This document shows positions 16,561 through 25,282 of a stretch of DNA of 64,000 nt, one piece after another. The notes beneath the pieces are model-generated. The model was not told where the DNA came from and did not search any database. It saw nothing but the letters and a program-made list of their open reading frames with translations. The stretch comes from CAWCDJ01 sp963796675. GTDB taxonomy: Bacteria; Acidobacteriota; Terriglobia; Bryobacterales; Bryobacteraceae. Both the position numbers and the translations under genes were made by a program. The DNA lies in contig CAWCMS010000005.1 in NCBI GenBank assembly GCA_963796675.1, positions 558,001-622,000 on the forward strand, read 5' to 3'. The first letter of the stretch is position 1; every line of letters begins with the position of its first letter.

Positions 16561-16588
16561 TTGATTTCTGCCCGCGCTTCAGTAGAAT
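16561..16588 (+). promoter_or_regulatory. Predicted sigma-70 promoter of the exopolysaccharide operon
   Basis: TTGATT at 16561-16566, a 16-base spacer, and TAGAAT at 16583-16588 match the sigma-70 consensus well. Transcription would begin near 16595, about 80 bases before the first gene. No other comparable promoter was seen inside the following 22 kb of tightly packed genes. Confidence 0.55.
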
Positions 16589-16675
16589 AGCCCGTTATGG
16601 GAGCTGCGTGACGAGTGCAAGTGCCTTCGGCGATATTTGTACTTGGCCGGTGAACTCTCGAAAGGTTAGTAAAGT

Positions 16676-18865
16676 TTGCTCCGTCAGGGTGCTATCCCGA
16701 GCTTACGGAAGCCGTGTAGATTTCACGGCGTCATGTTACTTTGTGCTGCCGCAGCGATGGTCTGGCCGGCGGGAGCACAGGACGGAAACTCCCTGCTGGT
16801 CGATGGCGGGTTCGAACTGTCACCGACCGGTAATGGATGGTCCGTCGACCCTTCCGTGGCCGCGGAGGGAAAGGCGTTTCGATCCACTACGGCCATTCAT
16901 TCGGGCCGGTTCAGCCTGGAAGTTGCGCCCACCGGGCAAAATACATGGGCCACGCGCCTGGACTCCTTTGCCTTGGTCCAACTGATCCCCGCCGATAAGC
17001 TCCGGGGAAATCCAGTCTATTTCGGAGGGTACCTGTGGGCGAGGGACGGGGCGACCGCTATCCTGCGGATTTGGACGGTCGGAAATAGCGCGATCGAGCT
17101 GCGCGAGGTGCGCCAAGTCACTGGAACCTCGGGGCCGGTCTTGCTTCGTGACGTTCTGGATGTCCCTACGGACCCTTCGGTGACGGCGATCGCCGTGGGT
17201 TGTGTGGTGGAGGGAACGACCGGCGCGGCTTATTTCGATGACGTGAGTGTTACAACCTCGCCACCCGATTACGTAACCGCATTAAGCTCCGTAAATTCGG
17301 GGCCGGCACTCCAGGCTACCGTCGATATTTCCCCGACTGAAGTTACTCGCCGAATTCCGAATTCGTTATATGGCGTCAACATCGAGTGGGGCTGGGACGC
17401 GCAGGGTATCTGGAACGAGCAAGCTCAGGCGCCCTACCCCGGCGTAATCGACCTCATCCAGGAACTTGGTTTTTCGGAATTCCGGTTTCCCGGCGGTATC
17501 CTCTCCGATCTATACAACTGGCAAGACGGAACCGGTCCGGTGGCAGACCGCCCCGGCCCGGTAACTATGCCTGGCGGATCGCTATCCACGAATGGCTTCG
17601 GCACGGACGAACTTCTGCAACTGGCCGACGCGACGGGCGCGAACCTGATGATGACGGCTAACGTCCTGACCGGCACTCCGGACGAGGCGGCTGCGTGGAT
17701 GAGTTATCTGACGGGCCACGGCCATCGCGTGCAGAACTGGGAGGTGGGCAACGAGCTTTACCTGGACTTCACGCAATTTACTCCGCCCTCCGCGAACTGG
17801 ACCGCCGAGCAGTACGCGCAAACCTTCCTGCAATACGCGACGGCGATGCGCGCGGCCGATCCGGGCGTCCGATTGGGCGCCGGGCTCGAGTACAGTCTGA
17901 GCCCAAGCGCCTTTCGCGTTCATCCGAATTGGGAACAGACCGTGTTACAGATCGCCGGCTCTCAGATCGATTTCGTGGCCGTACACAATGCCTTTGCGCC
18001 GGTACTGCCGATCGAGGATGCGGGTTGGGATGCGCGAACGGTCTACGAGTCGCTGTTTGCCGCACCGATCCTGATCAAACAGAGCCTGGACCAGCTATCC
18101 TCGATCATCGATGCCAACGCAGGACCTAATGCGCAACGCATCGGCATCGGCGTAACGGAATGGGGCCCCGGTTTCAAGATCGAGCCGGACAGCCGCTGGG
18201 TGGACCATCTGAAGACGCTGGGCTCGGCGATCTACGCGGCGGACGTGCTGAAAGCGTTTATCGATTCGCCCCGCGTCGAAAGGGCCCATGCGTTCAAACT
18301 GGCCGACGGGTCAGCCCAGGGGTGGATCGGCGTCAGGAACAGCGCGTTCCTCGCCAAGCCGGTGGCGCAAGCCCTGGAAATGTACGTCAAGCACTTCGGA
18401 ACGCAGCGGGTGAATTCGCTGGTGGCTTCCCCCACTTACGAAAGCCGATCGATGGGGCTGGTGGATGCGGTGCAGGCGGTGCCTTACCTGGACGTGGTTT
18501 GCAGCCTGGACGACTCGGGCCAGACGTTGTATGTCATGGCGATCAACAAGCACATCGATCGCGATATCCGGGCCACAATCGAGCTTGGCGGCTATATGGC
18601 CTACGGGACGGCCACGGTCTGGACGCTGAACGGTACGGGAGTGGACGCCAATCCCGGCACGCAACTGCCAACCTATATCACCTGGGCGCCACAGACAGGT
18701 ATCGAACCCAATCCGCGGATCGACGACGGCGGACCGGGCGAAGTGACTCTCAGTCCCGACACGATCTCCCTGGAGGGCATGCGGTTCGAATATACCTTCC
18801 CGGCCCATTCGGTGACCTCTCTCGTGATCCCGATCGCGGCGATTGACGGAGGCAGCCCCCAATGA
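16676..18865 (+). CDS. Secreted clan GH-A glycoside hydrolase (GH51/GH39-like), paralogue A
   Basis: Exported hydrolase of about 729 aa. Regions in order: signal peptide ending at PAGAQ; a jelly-roll CBM4-like domain (to about residue 210) with HSGRFSLEVAPTGQN and GAAYFDDVSV; a TIM barrel like alpha-L-arabinofuranosidases; and a C-terminal beta-sandwich. The acid/base is probably E360 in NWEVGNELY and the nucleophile E495 in GVTEWGP, the asparagine-glutamate and glutamate pair of clan GH-A. It starts at TTG 16676 behind AAAGGTTAG; ATG 16733 would lose the basic part of the signal. It is the first gene of the polysaccharide operon and its stop overlaps the next start (ATGA). It probably cuts or trims the polymer made by this locus; substrate unknown. 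Confidence 0.82.
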   Translation: MLRQGAIPSLRKPCRFHGVMLLCAAAAMVWPAGAQDGNSLLVDGGFELSPTGNGWSVDPSVAAEGKAFRSTTAIHSGRFSLEVAPTGQNTWATRLDSFALVQLIPADKLRGNPVYFGGYLWARDGATAILRIWTVGNSAIELREVRQVTGTSGPVLLRDVLDVPTDPSVTAIAVGCVVEGTTGAAYFDDVSVTTSPPDYVTALSSVNSGPALQATVDISPTEVTRRIPNSLYGVNIEWGWDAQGIWNEQAQAPYPGVIDLIQELGFSEFRFPGGILSDLYNWQDGTGPVADRPGPVTMPGGSLSTNGFGTDELLQLADATGANLMMTANVLTGTPDEAAAWMSYLTGHGHRVQNWEVGNELYLDFTQFTPPSANWTAEQYAQTFLQYATAMRAADPGVRLGAGLEYSLSPSAFRVHPNWEQTVLQIAGSQIDFVAVHNAFAPVLPIEDAGWDARTVYESLFAAPILIKQSLDQLSSIIDANAGPNAQRIGIGVTEWGPGFKIEPDSRWVDHLKTLGSAIYAADVLKAFIDSPRVERAHAFKLADGSAQGWIGVRNSAFLAKPVAQALEMYVKHFGTQRVNSLVASPTYESRSMGLVDAVQAVPYLDVVCSLDDSGQTLYVMAINKHIDRDIRATIELGGYMAYGTATVWTLNGTGVDANPGTQLPTYITWAPQTGIEPNPRIDDGGPGEVTLSPDTISLEGMRFEYTFPAHSVTSLVIPIAAIDGGSPQ

Positions 18866-20232
18866 GACTTCAGGCGAGGCTGCTGGTCCAACTCTCGTTG
18901 GTGATCGACGCCGTTTTCGTGGCTCTGGTGTTCGGGAGTGTCTGGAAGTTCCATCCCGGCGACGCGCTGGCACGCATCCTGATCGCGCTGCTGGTAGTTC
19001 CCTTCTGGGTCGGTCTGCTGCGGTATTTCGGCGCCTATCATTCGCAGCGTCTGGACGGATGGGTGGCGCTGACACGAAAGATCGCGTCCGCTCACTTTGT
19101 GGGTCTGGTTGCGCTGAGCGGGATTTTGGGGATCGTGGGGGGCGGCGGATATCGGGCTCTGCTGCTGTTCGCGGCAATCAGCTTTGCCGGTTTGACTGCG
19201 GAGAAATGCTCGGCGCACCTGCTGCTCCGCCGGATGCGCCGGCGGGGGCTCGATACACGCAACGTGCTGGTCATTTCCCGGCGCACCGCGGCGGACGAGA
19301 TCCAGGCCGGATTCCAGGAGCATACGGCCTGGGGTCTGCGCGTCGCCATGGTGGGCGACGGACCCTGCAGCGAGCGTTTCTACCGGACATACCCGGAGGG
19401 CGCGGCGGTCGGCGGCGATCTGGAAAAGGTGCTGCAGTCGCACGTGATCGACGAAGTGGTTCTCGCCATCGATCCGGACGAACTGCCCGAAGAACAGATC
19501 ACGATCCACATTTGCGAGCGCTATGGCGTGGTGGCTCGCATCCTGTTCGGCACTCTGTACAAAGAGCGGGCCTCCACGCGGGCCGAGGAATTCTACGGCT
19601 CGATGAGCTTTGCGGTCGGGCCGAGCCGGGACACCGGGCTTGTGGTGAAACGCATTTTCGATGTGCTGCTATCGGGCGGCCTGCTGCTGTTGTCCTCGCC
19701 GCTGATGCTGGTGTGCGCGATTGCGGTGAAGCTCTCGTCGGTGGGCCCGGTGATCTTCAAGCAGACGCGCGTAGGGCTGCGAGGCCGGCGCTTCACCATG
19801 TACAAGTTCCGCACGATGATTTGCGGCGCCGAGGCACTCCTGCCCGCCCTGGCCTCGCATACGGTGATGGCCGGACCTGTTTATAAACAATTTTCGGATC
19901 CGCGGATTACCGCGGCGGGCCGGATCCTGCGTAAGTTCAGCCTGGATGAATTGCCGCAGCTTTGGAACGTTCTCAAAGGGGAGATGAGTCTGGTCGGACC
20001 GCGGCCCCTGCCGGTTCGCGAGTCCGACGCGATCGACGGGGAATTCCGGCGGCGCTTCAGTATGCGTCCCGGCCTGACCTGCTTCTGGCAGGTGAACGGC
20101 CGAAACGACGTGGAGTTCACTCGATGGATGAAGTATGACCTGCAGTATGTAGACCGGTGGTCGCTGCTGGTTGACGCCAAACTGTTATTACGAACCATCC
20201 CGGCCGTGCTGTCCGGCAGGGGCGCGTACTGA
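18862..20232 (+). CDS. Polyprenyl-phosphate sugar-1-phosphate transferase (WbaP/EpsL-like)
   Basis: Initiating transferase of repeat-unit assembly: it moves a sugar-1-phosphate from a nucleotide sugar to undecaprenyl phosphate at the inner membrane (456 aa). Four N-terminal helices and a Rossmann-like central region (CoA-binding_3 type) are followed by a membrane re-entrant helix (KRIFDVLLSGGLLLLSS) and the catalytic bacterial sugar-transferase domain. That domain shows FKQTRVGLRGRRFTMYKFRTM, RKFSLDELPQLWNVLKG, SLVGPRPLP and RPGLTCFWQVNGR. It begins in an ATGA overlap with the hydrolase. The sugar specificity (glucose, galactose or other) cannot be read from sequence. Confidence 0.92.
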   Translation: MRLQARLLVQLSLVIDAVFVALVFGSVWKFHPGDALARILIALLVVPFWVGLLRYFGAYHSQRLDGWVALTRKIASAHFVGLVALSGILGIVGGGGYRALLLFAAISFAGLTAEKCSAHLLLRRMRRRGLDTRNVLVISRRTAADEIQAGFQEHTAWGLRVAMVGDGPCSERFYRTYPEGAAVGGDLEKVLQSHVIDEVVLAIDPDELPEEQITIHICERYGVVARILFGTLYKERASTRAEEFYGSMSFAVGPSRDTGLVVKRIFDVLLSGGLLLLSSPLMLVCAIAVKLSSVGPVIFKQTRVGLRGRRFTMYKFRTMICGAEALLPALASHTVMAGPVYKQFSDPRITAAGRILRKFSLDELPQLWNVLKGEMSLVGPRPLPVRESDAIDGEFRRRFSMRPGLTCFWQVNGRNDVEFTRWMKYDLQYVDRWSLLVDAKLLLRTIPAVLSGRGAY

Positions 20233-20254
20233 CCTAATTCGGGAGGAGGAACCG

Positions 20255-20992
20255 ATGGAAGTCGTCATTCTCTGTGGGGGGAAGGGGACACGGGCCTATC
20301 CGTTCAGTGAGTATTTTCCGAAAGTCATGATGCCGATCGCCGGTACGCCGATTATTATCCACCTGATGCGTACCTTCGCGGCTCAAGGCTTCCGCGATTT
20401 TGTGCTGGCGGCGGGCCATCGCAAAGAGGTGCTAACCGACTACTTTCACGGCCGATTTCCCGAGTGGAACGTGAAGGTGCTCGACACAGGCGACAGTTCC
20501 GATACCGGCGAGCGCATTCAGCGCTGCGCGCCTCACGTCGGGGAGACGTTTCTCGCGACCTACGGCGACGGCTTAGGCAATGTGCACCTGCACGAACTGC
20601 TCGCATTCCACGATGCTTCGGGCGGAGCGGCCACGGTGACCACCGTGCCTTTGCGCTCGCAATACGGCACGGTGGATTTCGGAGCCGACGGCCGCGTGGA
20701 GAAATTCCGCGAGAAGCCGACCATCCGCGATTACTGGATCAATGCCGGGTTTTTCGTGTTCCACCGCCGCGCCTTCGATTCCTGGCGCGGACGAAACCTC
20801 GAGGTCGACGTGCTTCCGGCGCTGGCTTCGATGGGAGAACTGTTCGCATACCAACACGAAGGCTTCTGGAAATCCCTCGATACGAGCAAGGACCAGCAGG
20901 AGATGGAACTCATCTATGGCGCGGGCAGCCCGCCATGGATGCAGATACCCGCAGCGAGGCGGAACGCCGCTGCCCGCGGAGCCAGCCAATGA
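20255..20992 (+). CDS. rfbF: Glucose-1-phosphate cytidylyltransferase-like nucleotidyltransferase
   Basis: Sugar-1-phosphate nucleotidyltransferase, 245 aa, close to RfbF, which makes CDP-glucose from CTP and glucose-1-phosphate. Landmarks are the activation loop ILCGGKGTRAYPFSEYFPK, LVDTG-like VLDTGDSSDTGERI, the metal/phosphate TYGDGLGNV and GFWKSLDTSKDQQEM, all in RfbF order. The start is fixed by GGGAGGAGGA six bases before the ATG. A CDP-glucose 4,6-dehydratase at 41078-42199 would use its product, which supports the cytidylyl assignment. The protein is a little shorter than enteric RfbF (about 257 aa). Its stop overlaps the next ATG. Confidence 0.78.
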   Translation: MEVVILCGGKGTRAYPFSEYFPKVMMPIAGTPIIIHLMRTFAAQGFRDFVLAAGHRKEVLTDYFHGRFPEWNVKVLDTGDSSDTGERIQRCAPHVGETFLATYGDGLGNVHLHELLAFHDASGGAATVTTVPLRSQYGTVDFGADGRVEKFREKPTIRDYWINAGFFVFHRRAFDSWRGRNLEVDVLPALASMGELFAYQHEGFWKSLDTSKDQQEMELIYGAGSPPWMQIPAARRNAAARGASQ

Positions 20993-21969
20993 TAGCTCGG
21001 GACGCCTCGTTCTGGAGGGACCGGCGAGTGTTCGTCACGGGTGGAACGGGCCTGGTCGGAAAGTGGCTCTCCGAGGAACTGGCGGGACTGGGAAGCAAGG
21101 TGGCGGTTCTGAGCCGTAACCGGTCCGCGACCGTCGCGGCGCCGGTTTCGCTCTTCCGGGTGCCGGGCGGCTTGAGTGACTTCGACGGCCTGCGCCGCGC
21201 TCTCGACGCGCATGGAGCGCAGGTGGTCTTTCACCTCGGCGCGCAGACACAGGTGACCGCGGCAAAGGCCGATCCGTTGTCCACATTCGAAGTGAACGTA
21301 AGGGGCTCCTGGCAGTTGCTGGAAGCGGCCAGGCAGAGCGGGGCCGGGCAAGTGGTCACCATGTCTTCGGGTAAAGTCTATGGAACGTCGCCGGAGCCAG
21401 TGGCGGAAGACTCCCCCGTTCACGGCAAGGATCCTTATGCGGTATCGAAAACCTGCGCGGACCTGATTGCCCGGACTTACTCCCAGACTTACGGCCTGCC
21501 GGTGGCGGTCACGCGGTGGACCAACATATTCGGCGGCGGCGACCCTAACTCCGGCCGCCTGATTCCGCAATTGATAGGAGCGACGGAGCGCGGCGAGAGG
21601 CTGGTGCTGCGCTCGACCGGCCGGGCGCTCCGCGACTATCTCTACGTGCGCGACGCTGTAGACGGACTGCTGCGGACGGCCGAACAACTGGCGCGCCGCG
21701 TGGAACTGAGCGGCGAGACGTTCAACTTCAGCTCGGGCCGCCGCGCCACGGTGTTCGAGGTCGCCGCCATCGTGCAGCGCCTGATGGGTAGTCCGGAGCT
21801 GCGGCCGACGTGCGCGGCCGATGCCTCCGAGGAAACTTCCGACGCGGCCATCGGGTCGGAAAAGGCGAGAAACATTCTGGGATGGGAACCCCGCTTCTCG
21901 CTCGAAGAGGGACTGGAAGAGACGGTTTACCAGCGCGCGGCCGCGCCGGCGGGGAGGGGCGCCGCCTGA
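20989..21969 (+). CDS. NAD-dependent epimerase/dehydratase, sugar-nucleotide modifying
   Basis: Extended SDR of 326 aa. Motifs are VFVTGGTGLVGKWLSEEL for NAD binding, HLGAQTQV, catalytic serines in MSSGKVYG, and Y/K in DPYAVSKTCADLI. TRWTNIFGGGDPN and LRDYLYVRDAVDGL match the GalE/RfbB/RfbG group. It probably acts on the CDP-sugar made by the upstream cytidylyltransferase, for example as a second dehydratase, epimerase or ketoreductase. Dehydratase is less certain because the active-site DxE pair is not obvious. Overlaps the gene before (ATGA) and the glycosyltransferase after (TGATG). Confidence 0.83.
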   Translation: MIARDASFWRDRRVFVTGGTGLVGKWLSEELAGLGSKVAVLSRNRSATVAAPVSLFRVPGGLSDFDGLRRALDAHGAQVVFHLGAQTQVTAAKADPLSTFEVNVRGSWQLLEAARQSGAGQVVTMSSGKVYGTSPEPVAEDSPVHGKDPYAVSKTCADLIARTYSQTYGLPVAVTRWTNIFGGGDPNSGRLIPQLIGATERGERLVLRSTGRALRDYLYVRDAVDGLLRTAEQLARRVELSGETFNFSSGRRATVFEVAAIVQRLMGSPELRPTCAADASEETSDAAIGSEKARNILGWEPRFSLEEGLEETVYQRAAAPAGRGAA

Positions 21970-23162
21970 TGCGCGTGGCGCTGTACTATCCCTGGATCTA
22001 TCTGACCAGCGGCGCGGAACGCGTGATCCTGGAATTGAGCGGACGCAGCCGCCACGAGTGGACGCTGTTCACCAGCCACTTCGCGCCGAAGCAGACATTT
22101 CCGGGCTTCTCGAACCGCCGGGTAGTGGAAGTGGGCCGCGTGCCGGTCGATCGCAGCATCGGGGCGGTAGCGCGCGCCGCGGGAAGGCTATTGCGGCTCC
22201 GGTTGCCGGTAGAGGATTATGACGCGCTGGTGGTGGTGTGCGAAGGCCTGGGAGACCTGGTAGTCTTCCGCAACCATGCGAAGCCGGCGCTGTGCGTTTG
22301 TTTGACGCCGCTGCGCCTGGTGTTCGACCCGGAATACCGGATGCGCGCTTTCCACGGCAAGGGACTGGCGGCACGCCTGGCAATCCGCCTGGGCTCGAAG
22401 TTTTTTCAGGCTCTGGACCGGCGCGCCTGGCGGCGCTATCGCCGGGTCTTTTGTATCAGCGGCGAGGCCCTACGAAGGGCAGCCGCGGGCGGCCTTGCGG
22501 CCGAACAGGATCTCGAAGTTCTGCACGTCGGATTGGGCGTGGACTCGCCGGCGCCGAGCAGCCGCTTCGACCGGTTCTTCCTGATTCCCGGGCGAATCAT
22601 GTGGACCAAGAACATCGAGCTCGGCATCGAGGCATTCCGCAAGTTCCGGGAGACCTCCGCCGATGCACGCGACTTCCGGCTGGTGATCGCCGGCATCGTG
22701 GATAAGAAGAGCGAACCGTATCTGGAAGGATTGCGGCGCGCCGCCGCGGATCTTCCAGTGGAGTTCCGCATTTTCCCCTCGGACGAGGAACTGGCGGAGT
22801 TGTACCGCTCCTGTTACGGCGTGCTCTTTACGGCCTTCAACGAAGACTGGGGAATCGTACCTCTGGAGGCAATGGCCTTCGGGAAACCGGTGATTGCCGT
22901 GAATGCCGGCGGTCCGCGTGAGACCGTCGTTCCGGGCGTGGGATTTCTGGAGGAGCCGGATCCGCACGCATTCGCCAGCCGCATGGCCGAATTGGCGAAG
23001 GATCCGGAAGCGGCACTCCGCATGGGCCGGCGTGGTCACGAGCACTCGCGCCGGTATTCCTGGGAGACATTTACAGCGCGGATCGACGCCGCGCTCGACG
23101 AACTGGGCGCACACCCTTCCGCCAGGGCGACCGCGGCGGAGACGGCCGAAGCGCTGAGTTAG
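21969..23162 (+). CDS. Family 4 glycosyltransferase
   Basis: GT-B fold retaining glycosyltransferase (397 aa) acting on the cytoplasmic face of the membrane. The N-terminal acceptor domain begins MRVALYYPWIYLTSGAER. The C-terminal donor domain has RFFLIPGRIMWTKNIELGI and the EX7E motif in FTAFNEDWGIVPLEAMAFGKP. The start overlaps the preceding stop as TGATG. No membrane helix. It resembles the WbaZ/GtfB subgroup by the long linker ahead of the donor domain, but the donor cannot be assigned. Confidence 0.87.
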   Translation: MRVALYYPWIYLTSGAERVILELSGRSRHEWTLFTSHFAPKQTFPGFSNRRVVEVGRVPVDRSIGAVARAAGRLLRLRLPVEDYDALVVVCEGLGDLVVFRNHAKPALCVCLTPLRLVFDPEYRMRAFHGKGLAARLAIRLGSKFFQALDRRAWRRYRRVFCISGEALRRAAAGGLAAEQDLEVLHVGLGVDSPAPSSRFDRFFLIPGRIMWTKNIELGIEAFRKFRETSADARDFRLVIAGIVDKKSEPYLEGLRRAAADLPVEFRIFPSDEELAELYRSCYGVLFTAFNEDWGIVPLEAMAFGKPVIAVNAGGPRETVVPGVGFLEEPDPHAFASRMAELAKDPEAALRMGRRGHEHSRRYSWETFTARIDAALDELGAHPSARATAAETAEALS

Positions 23163-23187
23163 CAGAGATTGGAATCGGAGCAAAGAG

Positions 23188-25263
23188 ATGAGAACCAACG
23201 TATTTCTTGCGGACCTTCGATACAACTATTTGGGGGTACTGGCGAACGACTGTATGCCGCTGGGCGTGGCGTACATGAAAGCGGTGATGGACCGCGACCT
23301 GCCGGAGGTTTCGTCGCGGCTGTTCGCTTATCCGGACCGCCTGCTTGACGCGATCGAACACGATCCGCCCGACGTCCTGATGCTGAGCAACTACCAGTGG
23401 AACGAGAATCTGAGTTTCCACGTGGCGAAGCTGGCCAAGCGCCGGAAGCCGGATATGTTCGTAGTGATGGGCGGCCCGAACGTCCCGATCGAGGACGAGC
23501 GCCGGGTGGAATATTTCAACCAGCACCCGGAGATCGACCTCTATGTGCTCGGCGAAGGCGACTACCTGGCGGCTGAAGCACTGCGGCACTATCTCGATGC
23601 CGGCAGGGACCTTCGCAAACTGGGACTCCGCGAGATTCCCTCGTGCCTCTACCGCGCGGCCGACGGCAGCGCGATCCTGCAGAAGATGTGGCCCCGCAAA
23701 GCCGAGATCCCGGAGATTCCTTCACCGTTTCTCACCGGCATTCAGGACGAGTTTTTCGATGGCGCGCTGGCGCCCATGATCGAGACCAACCGCGGCTGCC
23801 CGTTCACCTGCACGTTCTGCGTACAGGGCACGAGCTGGTACACCAAGGTTCACAACTTCAGCATCGAACGCATTAAGGAAGAGATCACCTACATCGCCAG
23901 GAAGATCCGCGATCGCAGCCCGTCAATGGGAACGCTGCGCATCGCGGATTCCAACTTCGGCATGTTCGAGCGCGATGTGGAGATCTCCGAACACATCGGG
24001 AAAATGCAGCGCGATTTCGGCTGGCCGAACTATATTGACGCCACCACCGGCAAGAATCGCGCCGACCGCATTGTGCGCTCGGTCGAGAAGGTGGGCGGCG
24101 CGCTGGTAGTCTACCAGGCGGTGCAGTCGCTCGATGAGACCGTGCTGAAGAACGTCAAGCGGTCGACGATCAAACTGGAAGCCTACGAGCAACTGCTGAT
24201 GTACATTCGGGGCCGCGGGCTGCGATCGAATTCGGACCTCATCCTGGGACTTCCAGGAGAAACGCTGGAGTCCCACGTCAGCTCGATTCACAAGCTGCTC
24301 GACGGCGGAGCGAGCCAGGTGACCAATTTCCAACTGCTCCTGCTCAAAGGTTCCGAGCTCGAGACCAACGAATCGCGGCAGAGTTTCAAGTTCACCACGA
24401 AGTTCCGCATCGGCCCGAAGAACTTCGGCGTTTATGGCGGCGAGAAGGTGATGGATATGGAGGAAGTGGTGGTCGAAACCGACACCCTCACCTTCGAAGA
24501 CTACCTGCAGTCGCGGAAGTTTGCCCTTGTCAGCGCGGCCTACTGGCGCGACAATCTGCTCGAAAACATCCTGCTCTTCATGCAGGGCTTCGGGGTGCGG
24601 CGTTCGCAATGGCTGGACCGCGTGCTGGCGCTGATGGAGGCGGACGAGGGGGCGATTCGCGCCTACATGGACGAGTTCATCGACGAGACGCGGCACGAAC
24701 TCTACCCCACGCCGGAGGCCCTCATTGAGGCCTATTCGCGGGAGGAAGCGTTTCCGCGCCTGCTGGGGGGCGAGATCGGCGACAATCTGATGCACAAGTA
24801 CCGCGCGATCGCGAGCTTCCATCTCTGGCCGGAAATCTCTAAACTGGGAGCCCGGGCGGCCCTGGAGTTGATCGAGGAAGGCGGCTCGGCGGCGGGCATT
24901 CCGGGGTTCGCCGAGTTCTGGGAGAGTCTCACGAGCTACGTTCTGCATTCGCACGCCCACGGCCGCACCATCGATGAGGTGGTGGCGCCGTCGTGCGCCG
25001 TGCTCTCCTATGACATCCAACGATGGCTGGCCGATGGGGCGCCGAAAGACTTTGCGCCTTACCACCTGAGGAGGCCGCAAGAGTTCGAATTCCGGATTTC
25101 GCCGACCGGAGCGCGCGAACTACGCAAGGCATTCCAGGTCTGGACGGCGGACATCAAGGGCCTCAGCAAGCTGGTGACCCGAGTCCAACTGGCGTGGCAG
25201 GTGCGTGCCTACGAATCGATCGAACCGGTGGCAAGGGAGGTAGCAGCGGTCGCCGGTGCATAG
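23188..25263 (+). CDS. B12-binding-type radical SAM enzyme
   Basis: Radical SAM protein of 691 aa with an N-terminal cobalamin-binding-like domain and a C-terminal domain of unknown function. The [4Fe-4S] ligands are C204, C208 and C211 in NRGCPFTCTFC. The N-terminal flavodoxin-like fold has PPDVLMLSNYQWNENL and VVMGGPNVP, typical of BchE-like proteins that bind B12 without the DxHxxG histidine. LILGLPGETLESH is the usual radical SAM beta-strand motif. Family members methylate unactivated carbons or phosphinates or rearrange carbon skeletons. Within a polysaccharide operon, between a glycosyltransferase and the export protein, it probably modifies a sugar or lipid carrier. That role is inference. 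Confidence 0.88.
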   Translation: MRTNVFLADLRYNYLGVLANDCMPLGVAYMKAVMDRDLPEVSSRLFAYPDRLLDAIEHDPPDVLMLSNYQWNENLSFHVAKLAKRRKPDMFVVMGGPNVPIEDERRVEYFNQHPEIDLYVLGEGDYLAAEALRHYLDAGRDLRKLGLREIPSCLYRAADGSAILQKMWPRKAEIPEIPSPFLTGIQDEFFDGALAPMIETNRGCPFTCTFCVQGTSWYTKVHNFSIERIKEEITYIARKIRDRSPSMGTLRIADSNFGMFERDVEISEHIGKMQRDFGWPNYIDATTGKNRADRIVRSVEKVGGALVVYQAVQSLDETVLKNVKRSTIKLEAYEQLLMYIRGRGLRSNSDLILGLPGETLESHVSSIHKLLDGGASQVTNFQLLLLKGSELETNESRQSFKFTTKFRIGPKNFGVYGGEKVMDMEEVVVETDTLTFEDYLQSRKFALVSAAYWRDNLLENILLFMQGFGVRRSQWLDRVLALMEADEGAIRAYMDEFIDETRHELYPTPEALIEAYSREEAFPRLLGGEIGDNLMHKYRAIASFHLWPEISKLGARAALELIEEGGSAAGIPGFAEFWESLTSYVLHSHAHGRTIDEVVAPSCAVLSYDIQRWLADGAPKDFAPYHLRRPQEFEFRISPTGARELRKAFQVWTADIKGLSKLVTRVQLAWQVRAYESIEPVAREVAAVAGA

Positions 25264-25282
25264 GCGCTGAGCCTGTGATCAA

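Noticed and set aside
16555..16571. Possible sigma-54 promoter (TGGTAC ... TTTCT) ahead of the polysaccharide operon
   Set aside because: The -12 GC is missing and the -24 box is degenerate; the overlapping sigma-70 match is much better.
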